Part shown: positions 51,716 through 62,000 of the stretch, piece after piece
Layout: every line of letters begins with the position of its first letter
How positions within the stretch are numbered: position 1 is the stretch's first letter
Origin: Epithemia pelagica
Taxonomy: Eukaryota > Bacillariophyta > Bacillariophyceae > Surirellales > Surirellaceae
DNA length: 64,000 bases
Direction of reading: 5' to 3'
NCBI GenBank assembly: GCA_946965045.2
Contig: OX337233.1
Coordinates: 620,001 to 684,000, forward strand
The notes under the pieces: model-generated
What the model was told of the DNA's origin: nothing
The model's input: the letters and a program-made list of their open reading frames with translations, nothing else
The model's database searches: none
Made by a program: the position numbers and the translations under genes

Positions 51716-52071
51716 GATCGCAAAAAATGACTAAAGATGATTACCAACCAAAAGTCCAAAACAATGTAGATTGAGGAACAAGGGTGCCGGTAGAGACGAG
51801 ACTGGAGCAAACAAGGGCACAAAAGTAAGACAACAGGAACCAGAGAGAGCTTGTGTTGGCAGCAGCAGCAACAACAGCAACCACAAACGACTCACTTCTT
51901 GAAAGAACGCCACCAGAAGGAAAAAAAGATCTTTCGCCGAAGAAAAGAGGTGTGCGGGGAAACAATGCTGCCACCACACCACGCCGTGTTGTGCTGCGTG
52001 GGCGTATGTTCGGGTTTGCTCAATGGTTGGATGAGAGCGTGACAAAAGCAGTCCCGGTTCTGGCCCCGAAC
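51716..52071. other. Intergenic region before the hAT element
   Basis: No gene is supported. The stretch holds the 5' flank of the minus-strand cold-shock gene and ends at the proposed left terminus of the hAT transposon. Confidence 0.45.
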
Positions 52072-52080
52072 CAGGGTTTT

Positions 52081-52450
52081 GAATTCCGAATTGAGATTTT
52101 TTCTAATTCCCAAAATTGGGAAGAAATTTAAGCGAAATTCCGTTATTTCCGCCTATTTCACCGTCCATGAAATCCCAAATACACAATTTTAGTTCATTTT
52201 GACAGTTACCACAAGGAAATTTCCTATTTTCCCTCCATTTTCCCCACCCCTCCCCTCACAATTCCCAATTCCCAATTTCATTTCAAGTACTGTCTTCGAC
52301 AATTCTGAATTTCCATTCATTTCCTCCCCACGTATTTCCAAATTCCCAATTTCATTCCATTTCGCCATTCCCTGCAATACGTATTCTCTATTTCAATTCA
52401 ATTCACATTTCCCTAGCATAGAATTCTATATTTCCTCGTATGTCTTGTAT
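52081..52450. repeat. Subterminal AATTCCC/AATTTCC motif cluster
   Basis: Many short copies of AATTCCC, AATTTCC and ATTTCC (or complements) fill this AT-rich stretch, far above the surroundings. It lies between the proposed hAT terminus and the transposase gene and contains no gene itself. Confidence 0.6.
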
Positions 52451-52683
52451 TGCCGATCCCAACCATACAAAATCTCATAGTGACAAGATACATCGTCTCC
52501 TCGTATATCAGCAACCAACCAGCACCTCCTTGGTCATTGACCCACAGCAAGAAACATCCCTGATCCTTTCATCTTTCCCCTCATGCTAGGACGCACATGT
52601 CTTCATGCTTGTATCCTGGTTATTCGATCCATCAAAACAATCCTCAAAGCCCAGTTTCTCTATCGACTTTGTCTGATTCCACC

Positions 52684-53645
52684 ATGTCAAACAGCAACAC
52701 AAACAACTCGTCCCAGTCACCTCCTTCTTCCCAAAACAACGCAAACAATTTGACCCAAGTAACCCAAGCCGACTCAAACAACAATCAAAATGTTGCTACA
52801 GTTCAAAATGAAGGATCTTCCTCTACCGTTGATGGTGTTGATGACAGTGACTTAGCTGATCCGGTTGCAAAGGAAGTACAAGAATTGTTCAAGAAAGAAA
52901 AATCCTATGTCAAATTCCGAGACCCACCAAAGAAACATTTCAAGAATCTCAACTCCTATTGGGGGAAAGTTGATCATCTTGATTTCACCCACCTTGTTAA
53001 ACAACGACAGAAAATCCCATCACAAGAACTTGTTCCATACGAGGGCCTGATCAGATGCTTTGACATGATAAGACAAGCCTCCCGTGAAGATCAGGAAGCG
53101 CCGAAATCGACATGGGGATCAATCTGTAAACGTCTGGTTGTATGTCCCATTTGCTTCAAGGACCCAAACGCCTCCTTCTTACAGTCCACTCTTCTCTGTG
53201 GCACCCAGCCAAAAGGTGTGTCATCCAACGTTGGACAACACCGACGAGACTTTCATCCAAAGCTCGTCGAAAAGGAAGAGGAAGAAGGCATTCAACACCC
53301 GACGAATGTGGAAAGCAGCCAGTCGCTCATGACATCATACAAAGGGGCGACCATGCTATCCAAAGAAGAGGCCCGATCCAAATTTAAGGAAGCAATCTAC
53401 AGGTTTGTCAATGACAACGGCCTTCCTACATCGACCGTAGAGAAGGAAAGCTTTCGGCAGCTGCTACAATTTGCCATACTGCAGGGCCCAAAATTATCCA
53501 AGAATGACGCAGTAATGAGCAATAAGGCCATTACGAAAATGCGACTTACTTCCTATAATTCGTTCATGCGGACCATTGCCATGTTGGGTAGAAACATTCA
53601 GAATGCGTACAAGGCACTCTGCGGAAAGGCAATTCCCTTTGGAAC
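52684..53645 (+). pseudogene. hAT transposase, 5' part (split by Copia B)
   Basis: N-terminal part of a hAT transposase. The start at 52684 (CACCATGTC) is preferred; an in-frame ATG lies at 52597. An Asn/Ser/Gln-rich leader is followed by a BED-like zinc finger at about residues 154-190 (CPICF ... C ... NVGQHRRDFHPK), which would bind the transposon ends. A region with FKEAIYRFVNDNGLP and FRQLLQFAI resembles the helical segment before the hAT catalytic core. The frame is cut after KAIPFG by the Copia LTR and ends artificially 11 codons later inside the LTR. The reading resumes in phase at 62001. Confidence 0.82.
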
Positions 53646-54428
53646 TGTTAGAATTCTCACCGTCTATGGTGGTTAGATTCTACATCTCATCGATTCCCCA
53701 TGTCACATAGCCTCGTGCTATTGCATCATGCCCTCTAGCTTCGAGCTATGTTTCCTAGCTTCGCGCTATATCGACCTATATTTCTTCGCAAATCATGAAA
53801 AGTGAGAATAGATTGACGAACTCACTCTCAAGACTAAACTGGGTCGTGCGGTATTACAACGGACGTAAATTTGGCCGTTGCTCGGACATTATACTAACGC
53901 CCTAAGCGTACGCGCCCGAAATCATCGAGCGCGCCCAAGCGACATCCGAGCGCTGTCGGCATCTATCCGACCCAACGGTCTAAGTATCCCAAGCACGACA
54001 CACGATCACGCGAGACCATATTTCCATTCCCACAATCTCCAAATTGTCAACAAGCTGCGCGCCATGAAAACAACTATGCCAACCCAAAGCAAGAGCTGTT
54101 GACCCTGTATATGTTATCCGCCCACATATACATGTCATATACATCACATGAATCAACTCCAACTATTCCAAACCTGTTGCCGCCAAGAACCTATGACACA
54201 TGACCCTTGGCAGGACCGAACATTTCACGTAGACCTATCGTAGTAATCAACACACAATCTAACAATATCACCATTTATCACATCCTCTTTTGTGTCCCGA
54301 CTATACTTTTGATAGACTTCGACTTGCTTGCTTCTCTGACCCTGAGAAGCTTGTATCGGTTGGTGACCTACCTGATTGTCTGCTCTACCGAGCATCAATG
54401 TCCCTACGATTCAGAAAGAATTGTATCA
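53646..54428 (+). repeat. Copia B 5' LTR
   Basis: A 783-bp direct repeat of 61213-61995, TGTTAG...TATCA. It contains two short palindromes near the left side (TAGCTTCGAGCTA and TAGCTTCGCGCTA, about 53737-53770) that could be enhancer-like sites. Three differences from the 3' LTR are visible. Confidence 0.95.
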
Positions 54429-54446
54429 GATTAACAGTCTCAAAGC
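54429..54446 (+). other. Copia B primer-binding site matching tRNA-Asn anticodon arm
   Basis: GATTAACAGTCTCAAAGC starts at the base after the 5' LTR. Its complement GCTTTGAGACTGTTAATC contains the eukaryotic tRNA-Asn(GUU) anticodon-arm sequence GACTGTTAATC (loop CTGTTAA). The match to an internal tRNA stretch and not to a 3' CCA end suggests priming by a cleaved 5' tRNA half, as known for Drosophila copia. Confidence 0.65.
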
Positions 54447-54464
54447 TTATTTCCTTGTGGTTTC

Positions 54465-55244
54465 ATGGATACTAACGAGCTTATCACTCCTGTACGACAG
54501 ATCTATCGAGCCAAACTGCATCCCGGGCAGCCCGATACCCTGGTGCAGCAGGAGCTGGTGCCGACGCCGAAGGCAGCCAACACATCGGTCAACATCTCCG
54601 TCGACAGTTCCAACAGCAACCTATTCGAGACTCCAACCCAGCCTCACGCTCCGATCCCTGCGCCGTTGCTTCGGCCCCCGAGTCCGCCTCGTCGGCTCGT
54701 CCCTTCTCAATCCCGTCGTACCACCTGGTTGATTGCTGATCATATCAAGTACTTCCGTCAACCAACTTGTTCGACCTTCGATCCTGAGATCATCCGTGGG
54801 GAGACCCAGATCGAACGCCAGTTCCAATCGGTGACCCACATCGTCGACCAAGAAGACATTGACCGTCTGAACGACCAACTTCATCGTTCTCCGAGGCGTC
54901 GCCTCATCTTGGCCGCCCTCTCGGGCAACCCCATCCGTACTGTCCACCTCCGCTTCCTAACCTTCGAGCGCCCAACTGGATACTACAATACCATCCACGT
55001 CGTGAACGCGACGACTTGCCCTCTGCCTCCTAACGTTGTACGCCTAGATAACTACGTTGCCTACATCCACGAGGTCCATACCATCGAGGACCATCGTGCA
55101 ACTATCTTCCCTTTGCGTGCCGAGGTCGAGAACCACCTGGCTGAAGGTGATACCCCTTCTTCTGTTGCTTGTGCTGCCCCATCTGAGCCTGGAAACGACT
55201 CTGATTATTCGAAAGAGAGTGGAGATTCGGAGACCGAAGCTTAA
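54465..55244 (+). CDS. Extra ORF of Copia B between LTR and gag, unknown function
   Basis: An intact 259-codon frame beginning 36 bases after the 5' LTR and ending about 320 bases before gag, on the coding strand of the element. I recognise no family. A Pro-rich N-terminal third is followed by a compact, probably folded region (TTWLIADHIKYF, QFQSVTHIVDQEDIDRLNDQL, RTVHLRFLTFERPTGYYNTI, VVRLDNYVAYIHEVHTIEDH) and an acidic Ser-rich tail. It has no zinc knuckle, protease or RT motif. As the first ORF of the genomic RNA it could be translated more readily than gag. Its codon use is C- and G-richer than that of gag, which suggests a separate origin (inference). Confidence 0.6.
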   Translation: MDTNELITPVRQIYRAKLHPGQPDTLVQQELVPTPKAANTSVNISVDSSNSNLFETPTQPHAPIPAPLLRPPSPPRRLVPSQSRRTTWLIADHIKYFRQPTCSTFDPEIIRGETQIERQFQSVTHIVDQEDIDRLNDQLHRSPRRRLILAALSGNPIRTVHLRFLTFERPTGYYNTIHVVNATTCPLPPNVVRLDNYVAYIHEVHTIEDHRATIFPLRAEVENHLAEGDTPSSVACAAPSEPGNDSDYSKESGDSETEA

Positions 55245-55564
55245 TTACTCATAGTTAACTCCCGTCCTCTCAAAACCTTTCCAAGACTTAAACTCAACGC
55301 ACATCCGGGTACCCTTGGTCGCACAACACGCCACACATTCCCGTCAAATCGCGAAAATTCGGCGAAAATTTGTTGAAACTCGGCGAAAATTTGTCGAAAT
55401 CAACGGAAATTTCCAGGAGTCGCACATCACAACACACATCTGGGTATCACATACGTGGTACATACGTGGCACACGTGGTACATCCGGGTTCACATCACAT
55501 CACACATTAAATAAACCACATCACACCGCACATTAAATAAACATCGAACCAACCAAATAACACC
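55245..55564 (+). other. Copia B inter-ORF leader with short repeats
   Basis: No ORF is supported. Two GGCGAAAATTTGT.GAAA repeats (about 55360-55400) and repeated ACGTGGTACAT and CACATTAAATAAA strings (about 55450-55545) precede gag; they may be packaging or translation signals. Confidence 0.5.
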
Positions 55565-58435
55565 ATGGATCCTCAATCACCCAAGACACCTACGACTCCT
55601 AAGGGAGAAGATAACCAAGACAATGTCTCAGACACAGACCTATTCGACCACATCATATTTACTGTCTGCCAATTCTTTACCAAAGAAAGGGCCGACTACT
55701 TAATGAAGTGGATGAAATACCATGGTTTTGAGAACATTACCCATGTTATCTCGTATATGCAAACTAATACCGAGGAATCCATGAAGGAACTGACACAGTA
55801 CAAGGTCAACAAACAGACACATGATCTACAAGGCCCCACAAGACAGCAGATCAAGCTCTTGGCTTATTGGGCCATATACAAGACCAATGAAATTCAAGAC
55901 GAGCTATCCAATAGCGACTGGATGAACCTAACGAGGAAAGAGTTCAACACTTGGAGGATCAACACAGATTTCTCTAAGGGACCACCTAGTCAAGTCCCAG
56001 TCTCGCCAATGAAGTCACCGTCATCTGTGAAATCTGTCAGCACAGTTACTGCCGCATCCCAATCTCAACAAGACCTTACAGCATTCAGAAAGGGAACTAA
56101 GCGCGACGCAACTGCATATGAGGTATTCAAGGATGAACGATACTACGATTCATTCTGGCGTGTATTCAAGACTACAGCTAAGGCTCAAGGCCTATCCAAC
56201 GTTCTGAATTTCAAATACACACCACCCCATGATGATGAGTATGCCGAAGAACTTTTTCAAGAGCAACAAGTATTTCTTTACTCTGTTCTTGTCCGTAGCA
56301 TTCAGACTGACCAAGGTCGAGCCTATGTACGTGAACATGAACATGATGAAGATGCGCGTGCCGTATTGCAGAAGTTACATTCTTTGCATACCGAATCCGA
56401 CCTAGCAAAGCGAGAGGTCCTCCGTTTAACCAACTACATTTCCAATCTACGTCTTGACGACACATGGCGCGGAACAACACGTCAATTTCTTCTACACTTT
56501 CAAGAGCAGCTACGTTTGCTAGACAATCTAGTGACATTGTCTGATCGCATCCCTGATCATACCAGGATGACCTTCCTCATGCAAGCTGTAGAAAAGGTAC
56601 CTGATCTCCGCCGAGTCAAGATCTTGGATAATGTGGTGAACACCAAATCCGGTGCAAAATCCCTTTGCTATCAATCATACTTCCGTCTCCTTCTAGACGC
56701 AGCTTATGACCATGATCAAGCACCCCAGTCATCTGTTCATAGTCGCCGTCGACATGTCAAACAACATGAATCACTATATGGCCAAGATACAGATGCTGAC
56801 ATAACCTCACAAGATGATATGGAGTATCATGTCCACAACACCACAGCGACATCTGAATCTCCATCCTCTTCGTCCAAGGTTAGTCTACCGCGTGACCTAT
56901 GGTTCAAACTTTCTGAAGAAGATCGCAAGTTGATCATTGAGTATAACAAGATGATTCAAGCACCTTCATCAACAACACCGAGGAAAGTGCAAACACATGC
57001 CCTCGACATTGATCCGGAACCTGATCCTGACCCCAACCAAGTTGCATCTGATGACGACTCACCTGGCGTAGTCCCTGAGCATCCAGATGATTCAGATCCG
57101 GTTACACAATTTATCAACCAAGCCATGACGACTGATATCAATCACCCGGCAACTGACCTGACTAGTGTTCTTTCTAATGCCAAGTCCAAGACGAGCAAGA
57201 AGGTTACTTTCAAAACCAACATGCATAAACAAGCAGGACATGTTCCACGCTATCTGTTTTCCAGGAAATCTACTTTACCAGGAAATCAATTGATTGACCG
57301 TGGTGCTAATGGAGGACTTGCTGGTTCTGACATGCGCATCCTTTCTAAGACTGGCCGCCATATCACTATTGTGGGTATTGATAACCATGAACTTACTGGA
57401 CTTCCTGTCGTCACATGTGCCGCAAAGTTTGAGACCAATGACGGACCTATTGTCGGCATCTTCAATGAATATGCTTATTATGGAAAGGGCTTATCTATCC
57501 ATGCTCCTGGTCAATTCGAGCATTTCGGACTTGCTGTTGATGAACGATCTGTTAAAGTTGATGGTAAACAACGCATCACTACACTTGATGGTCGTGCCAT
57601 ACCCCTTCACATCAAGGATGGGTTAGCCTACATCCACTCTTTGGGTATCCCCAGCAACGATGACATGGATACCTTACCTCAGATCATCTTCACGTCACCC
57701 GACACATGGGATCCTGGTGTTCTGGACCATTCGTATTCTCCCACACCCTCTGACAATGATCCTGATTGGAAACACGTCAAGACTGATGGTAGTATGTCGA
57801 ACCATCCATATGACAACTATGGGGAGTACACTGATCGTGTTGTTTGTAACCTCAATCTCCTTTTGGATCTCCCATACGATCATGGACCTGACGACGCACC
57901 CTTCTTTTCTATCTATGCTGACGCAGAAGGTAATGATCCTACACTTCATGCCTCTGTCCACCGTCGTTACCAGGAAGCGTATGACTGGAAGAAGTTCCGT
58001 CCATTCTTTGGTTGGCAATATGAAGATGTTATTGCCGATACGTTCAAGCACACTACACGTAATGGTAGCATTACTTTTGACCACGACACCCTCAAGAAAC
58101 ATTTCAAGGCTCGCAATTTGCTACTGACTCGGTTTTCTCCGACACCCCTGCTGTTGACCATGGCGGTAAAGTCGCACAAATCTTTGTTGGTCGAGATACT
58201 CTGGTTACTGATATCTATGGGATCAAGTCAACCAAACAGTTTATCAATACACTTCAGGATAACATCCGGTTTCGTGGTGCCATGGAGACTCTTATCAGTG
58301 ATGGTGGTTCATCTCTCATCTCTCAAAAGGTCAAAGACATTCTTCGCACTTTGCTTATTGGGGAGTATCGATCTGAACCTTATCATCAACACCAGAATAA
58401 GGCTGAAAACCGTTACCAGACCGTTAAACGTATGA
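55565..58435 (+). CDS. Copia B gag-protease-integrase (first part of polyprotein)
   Basis: A frame opening with gag. Early residues are MDPQSPKTPTTPKG, then helical segments (NEIQDELSNSDWMNLTRKEFNTW) and a central capsid-like region (TRQFLLHFQEQLRLLDNLVTLSDRI, FLMQAVEKVPDLR). Protease follows with the catalytic D578 in LIDRGANGGLAG. The integrase N-terminal region continues to about 58100. There the frame loses its sense: after KKHFKAR the integrase core continues in the frame one base back, and the rest of this frame to 58435 is nonsense. In relatives gag and pol are one continuous frame, so the ORF is regarded as truncated. Confidence 0.88.
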   Translation: MDPQSPKTPTTPKGEDNQDNVSDTDLFDHIIFTVCQFFTKERADYLMKWMKYHGFENITHVISYMQTNTEESMKELTQYKVNKQTHDLQGPTRQQIKLLAYWAIYKTNEIQDELSNSDWMNLTRKEFNTWRINTDFSKGPPSQVPVSPMKSPSSVKSVSTVTAASQSQQDLTAFRKGTKRDATAYEVFKDERYYDSFWRVFKTTAKAQGLSNVLNFKYTPPHDDEYAEELFQEQQVFLYSVLVRSIQTDQGRAYVREHEHDEDARAVLQKLHSLHTESDLAKREVLRLTNYISNLRLDDTWRGTTRQFLLHFQEQLRLLDNLVTLSDRIPDHTRMTFLMQAVEKVPDLRRVKILDNVVNTKSGAKSLCYQSYFRLLLDAAYDHDQAPQSSVHSRRRHVKQHESLYGQDTDADITSQDDMEYHVHNTTATSESPSSSSKVSLPRDLWFKLSEEDRKLIIEYNKMIQAPSSTTPRKVQTHALDIDPEPDPDPNQVASDDDSPGVVPEHPDDSDPVTQFINQAMTTDINHPATDLTSVLSNAKSKTSKKVTFKTNMHKQAGHVPRYLFSRKSTLPGNQLIDRGANGGLAGSDMRILSKTGRHITIVGIDNHELTGLPVVTCAAKFETNDGPIVGIFNEYAYYGKGLSIHAPGQFEHFGLAVDERSVKVDGKQRITTLDGRAIPLHIKDGLAYIHSLGIPSNDDMDTLPQIIFTSPDTWDPGVLDHSYSPTPSDNDPDWKHVKTDGSMSNHPYDNYGEYTDRVVCNLNLLLDLPYDHGPDDAPFFSIYADAEGNDPTLHASVHRRYQEAYDWKKFRPFFGWQYEDVIADTFKHTTRNGSITFDHDTLKKHFKARNLLLTRFSPTPLLLTMAVKSHKSLLVEILWLLISMGSSQPNSLSIHFRITSGFVVPWRLLSVMVVHLSSLKRSKTFFALCLLGSIDLNLIINTRIRLKTVTRPLNV

Positions 58436-61218
58436 CCAACGCTCTCATGAATGCCACTGGTTGCCCTGCCAACACCTGGCTTCTTTGCCTTGAGTATGTC
58501 TGTGACTTATTGAACCATACGTCATCACCCACCCATTCCGGTCGCACTCCTCTTGAGGCTCTCTCCGGACGCCCACCCGACATTACTCATCTCTTGTTCT
58601 TTCCTTTCTGGGATGAGGTTTACTACCGTGTCGACCCCGCTGAACCCAATTCTGGTTCATATCCATCTTCTTCTGATGAGAAACTTGGCCACTGGGTTGG
58701 TTTTGCTCACAACGTTGGTGATTCTTTTACTTGGAAGATTCTCACCCAGGATAACCAGATCATCTACCGTTCTGCCGTTCGCCGTGTTGAATCCACTACA
58801 CCTAACCTACGTGTGGATCGACCTTCAGGGGAGGATTCGTCTGAGAAGGATGACAATGATAAGCAAGCTGACACTGTCTTCATTCGCAGTGATAGTGAAG
58901 ATCCATCCAAACCAATGCCCACGATCGATTTTGACGACATGATAGGACGCACATTCCTATGCGACACAGAAGAAAATGGGGAGCGACACCGTGCACGTGT
59001 CATCAAACGAGTCATTGATCTTAATGAAGAAGCAACGAAACAGGAAGAACGTGTCAAGTACATCTACCGAAAGACAAATTCTGATGTTGATGAGATGATA
59101 TCCTATAATCAACTCATGGAGTATATCGAACGAGATAACCAAGCTCAAACCTCTGGAGATAATCTTTTCAGGTTCAGGGATGTCATTGCCCATCAAGGCC
59201 CACTGAACACAACTGATCCAGATTACAAGGGGAGCAAATATAATTTGCTTGTTGATTGGGAAACTGGGGAGACTACCTATGAACCTTTATCACTCATCGC
59301 CAATGATGATCCGATCACTGTAGCAATTTATGGAAAGAAACATGGTTTACTCAACGAACCTGGATGGAAGCATTTGAAACGTTATGTCAAAACAAGCAAA
59401 CCTCTCATTCGAGCAGCCAAACAGTCAAGGATTAAACAAGTTCACCATTCCGTCAAGTATAAGTTTGGATTTCAAGTACCACGCAATTATGAGGAAGCTG
59501 TCGCTCTTGATAAACAACATGGCAACACAAAGTGGCAGGATGCAACAGAATTAGAATTGTCACAGATCCAGTCCTACAAGACATTCAAGGATTTTGGGAA
59601 AGCCATCTTCATTAAAGGGAAAGTATCCAATGCACCTGAAGGATATCATAAGATACGTGTACATCTTGTCTTTGACGTAAAACATGATGGACGACATAAA
59701 GCAAGACTTGTCGCAGATGGACATCTCACAAAAGAACCTGTTGAGACAATCTATTCAGAAGTTGTTTCCATTCGCAACCTCCGCATTGCCTTATTCCTGG
59801 GTACTTTGAATGACTTGGAAATATGGGGAGCAGATATTGGAAATGCATATCTGGAAGCCTTGACAGGGGAGAAAATTTTCATTGTCGCAGGACCTGAATT
59901 CAAGGAATTAGAAGGTCACATCCTGATTATATACAAGGCACTTTATGGATTGAAGTCATCAGGCGCACGCTGGCATGATGTCTTATTCGATGTTTTGACA
60001 GACATGGGATTTTCACCAAGCAAAGCAGATCCGGATATCTGGATGAGGAAAGCACCTGGAGAAGACTGTTACGAATACATTGCCGTATACGTTGATGACT
60101 TAGCCATTATTTCTACTGATCCTGGGAATATCTGCAAGATCCTGAAGGAGAAATACAACTTCAAACTCAAAGGAGATGGACCTATTGATTTCCATTTGGG
60201 ATGTTGTTACACCAAGGATTCTGATGGAACATTAGTAGCAGATCCAAGACGCTACATTGGTAAGATGATGGACACTTTCGAACGAATCTTCAAGGAGAAA
60301 CCCAAGAAAGCCAAAACACCTCTTATTGGTGGAGACCATCCTGAATTGGATGATTCTGAGCTCCTTGATGAAGAAGGTACTAGCCATTTCCAAACTCTGA
60401 TTGGACAACTCCAATGGGTGATCACTATTGGTCGTTTCGACGTCTTCACCGCTACAATGACGCTATCACGCTTTCGTGCTGCTCCGAGGAAAGGACATCT
60501 TGATAGAGCCAAGCGTATCTATGGATACCTTGCACATCTCCCAGAAGGCGCAATCAGATTTAGGATTGGAGAGCCTGATTATTCAAGTCTTCCTACCCAA
60601 GAATTTGATTGGACTCGCACTGTCTATTCGAATGCAAGTGAACGTATTCCTGAAGACTGCCCAACACCTCTTGGCCGCTATGTTACCACAACTCATTATG
60701 TTGATGCCAATCTCATGCATGACATAGTCACTGGTAAATCCGTCACTGCTGTTCTACATTTGTTGAACGGAACACCTATTGACTGGTACAGCAAGAGACA
60801 GAGCACGGTGGAAACTGCTACCTATGGATCCGAGTTTGTGGCTGCAAGGACAGCAATAGATCAGATTACAGAATTACGACATTCTCTCCGCTACCTTGGA
60901 GTACCTATCCGAGAGCGAAGTTACATGTACGGAGATAACAGATCTGTTGTGCTCAATGCAACCGTTCCTCATTCCATACTATCCAAGAGACACCATCTTC
61001 TGTCATACCACCGAGTTCGTGAAGCCATCGCAGCAAAGTATGTTGCATTCTACTGGAAAGATGGAAAGACCAACCCTGCCGATATCCTTAGCAAACATTG
61101 GGATTTCGTATCTATTTGGCCCATGCTCAAGCCATTGTTGTTTTGGAAAGGAGAAGTTCAAGATCTCAACAAATCCAATGATGACAAGGCTGAAACGACG
61201 AGTTGTGGGGAGTGTTAG
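58282..61218 (+). CDS. Copia B integrase-reverse transcriptase-RNase H (second part of polyprotein)
   Basis: Continuation of pol in another frame; 58282 is only the first ATG, while integrase sense begins near 58108 (QFATDSVFSDTPAVDHGG). The integrase aspartate in TLISDGGSS and the glutamate in HQNKAENRYQTVKR are 35 positions apart. After a variable linker, the RT has VHLVFDVKHDGRHKARLVADGH, WGADIGNAYLEA, ALYGLKSSGARWHD and the catalytic YVDD (IAVYVDDLAIIS). RNase H motifs are HYVDANLMHD, DWYSKRQSTVETATYGSEF and NPADILSKHW. No other stop is seen before the natural end beside the polypurine tract. Confidence 0.9.
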   Translation: METLISDGGSSLISQKVKDILRTLLIGEYRSEPYHQHQNKAENRYQTVKRMTNALMNATGCPANTWLLCLEYVCDLLNHTSSPTHSGRTPLEALSGRPPDITHLLFFPFWDEVYYRVDPAEPNSGSYPSSSDEKLGHWVGFAHNVGDSFTWKILTQDNQIIYRSAVRRVESTTPNLRVDRPSGEDSSEKDDNDKQADTVFIRSDSEDPSKPMPTIDFDDMIGRTFLCDTEENGERHRARVIKRVIDLNEEATKQEERVKYIYRKTNSDVDEMISYNQLMEYIERDNQAQTSGDNLFRFRDVIAHQGPLNTTDPDYKGSKYNLLVDWETGETTYEPLSLIANDDPITVAIYGKKHGLLNEPGWKHLKRYVKTSKPLIRAAKQSRIKQVHHSVKYKFGFQVPRNYEEAVALDKQHGNTKWQDATELELSQIQSYKTFKDFGKAIFIKGKVSNAPEGYHKIRVHLVFDVKHDGRHKARLVADGHLTKEPVETIYSEVVSIRNLRIALFLGTLNDLEIWGADIGNAYLEALTGEKIFIVAGPEFKELEGHILIIYKALYGLKSSGARWHDVLFDVLTDMGFSPSKADPDIWMRKAPGEDCYEYIAVYVDDLAIISTDPGNICKILKEKYNFKLKGDGPIDFHLGCCYTKDSDGTLVADPRRYIGKMMDTFERIFKEKPKKAKTPLIGGDHPELDDSELLDEEGTSHFQTLIGQLQWVITIGRFDVFTATMTLSRFRAAPRKGHLDRAKRIYGYLAHLPEGAIRFRIGEPDYSSLPTQEFDWTRTVYSNASERIPEDCPTPLGRYVTTTHYVDANLMHDIVTGKSVTAVLHLLNGTPIDWYSKRQSTVETATYGSEFVAARTAIDQITELRHSLRYLGVPIRERSYMYGDNRSVVLNATVPHSILSKRHHLLSYHRVREAIAAKYVAFYWKDGKTNPADILSKHWDFVSIWPMLKPLLFWKGEVQDLNKSNDDKAETTSCGEC
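61205..61212 (+). other. Copia B polypurine tract
   Basis: GTGGGGAG immediately precedes the 3' LTR and is the expected plus-strand primer site. It overlaps the last codons of pol. Confidence 0.75.
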
Positions 61219-61995
61219 AATTCTCACCGTCTATGGTGGTTAGATTCTACATCTCATCGATTCCCCATGTCACATAGCCTCGTGCTATCGCATCATGCCC
61301 TCTAGCTTCGAGCTATGTTTCCTAGCTTCGCGCTATATCGACCTATATTTCTTCGCAAATCATGAAAAGTGAGAATAGATTGACGAACTCACTCTCAAGA
61401 CTAAACTGGGTCGTGCGGTATTACAACGGACGTAAATTTGGCCGTTGCTCGGACATTATACTAACGCCCTAAGCGTACGCGCCCGAAATCATCGAGCGCG
61501 CCCAAGCGACATCCGAGCGCTGTCGGCATCTATCCGACCCAACGGTCTAAGTATCCCAAGCACGACACACGATCACGCGAGACCATATTTCCATTCCCAC
61601 AATCTCCAAATTGTCAACAAGCTGCGCGCCATGAAAACAACTATGCCAACCCAAAGCAAGAGCTGTTGACCCTGTATATGTTATCCGCCCACATATACAT
61701 GTCATATACATCACATGAATCAACTCCAACTATTCCAAACCTGTTGCCGCCAAGAACCTATGACACATGACCCTTGGCAGGACCGAACATTTCACGTAGA
61801 CCTATCGTAGTAATCAACACACAATCTAACAATATCACCATTTATCACATCCTCTTTTGTGTCCCGACTATCCTTCTGATAGACTTCGACTTGCTTGCTT
61901 CTCTGACCCTGAGAAGCTTGTATCGGTTGGTGACCTACCTGATTGTCTGCTCTACCGAGCATCAATGTCCCTACGATTCAGAAAGAATTGTATCA
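61213..61995 (+). repeat. Copia B 3' LTR
   Basis: A 783-bp repeat of 53646-54428 with three visible differences (T/C near 61289, A/C near 61871, T/C near 61875). It is followed by the GGAAC target duplication at 61996-62000. Confidence 0.95.
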
Positions 61996-62000
61996 GGAAC

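Larger units (their letters stand above)
53646..61995 (+). mobile_element. Ty1/Copia retrotransposon B, young insertion in hAT transposase gene
   Basis: An 8350-bp element with 783-bp LTRs that differ at three positions by my reading. It begins TGTTAG, ends TATCA, and is flanked by a perfect GGAAC duplication (53641-53645 and 61996-62000). Contents in order: LTR, tRNA-Asn-like primer site, an extra 259-codon ORF, gag-protease-integrase, integrase-RT-RNase H (shifted frame), polypurine tract, LTR. The integrase frameshift makes it probably non-autonomous, unless it is bypassed. Confidence 0.95.
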
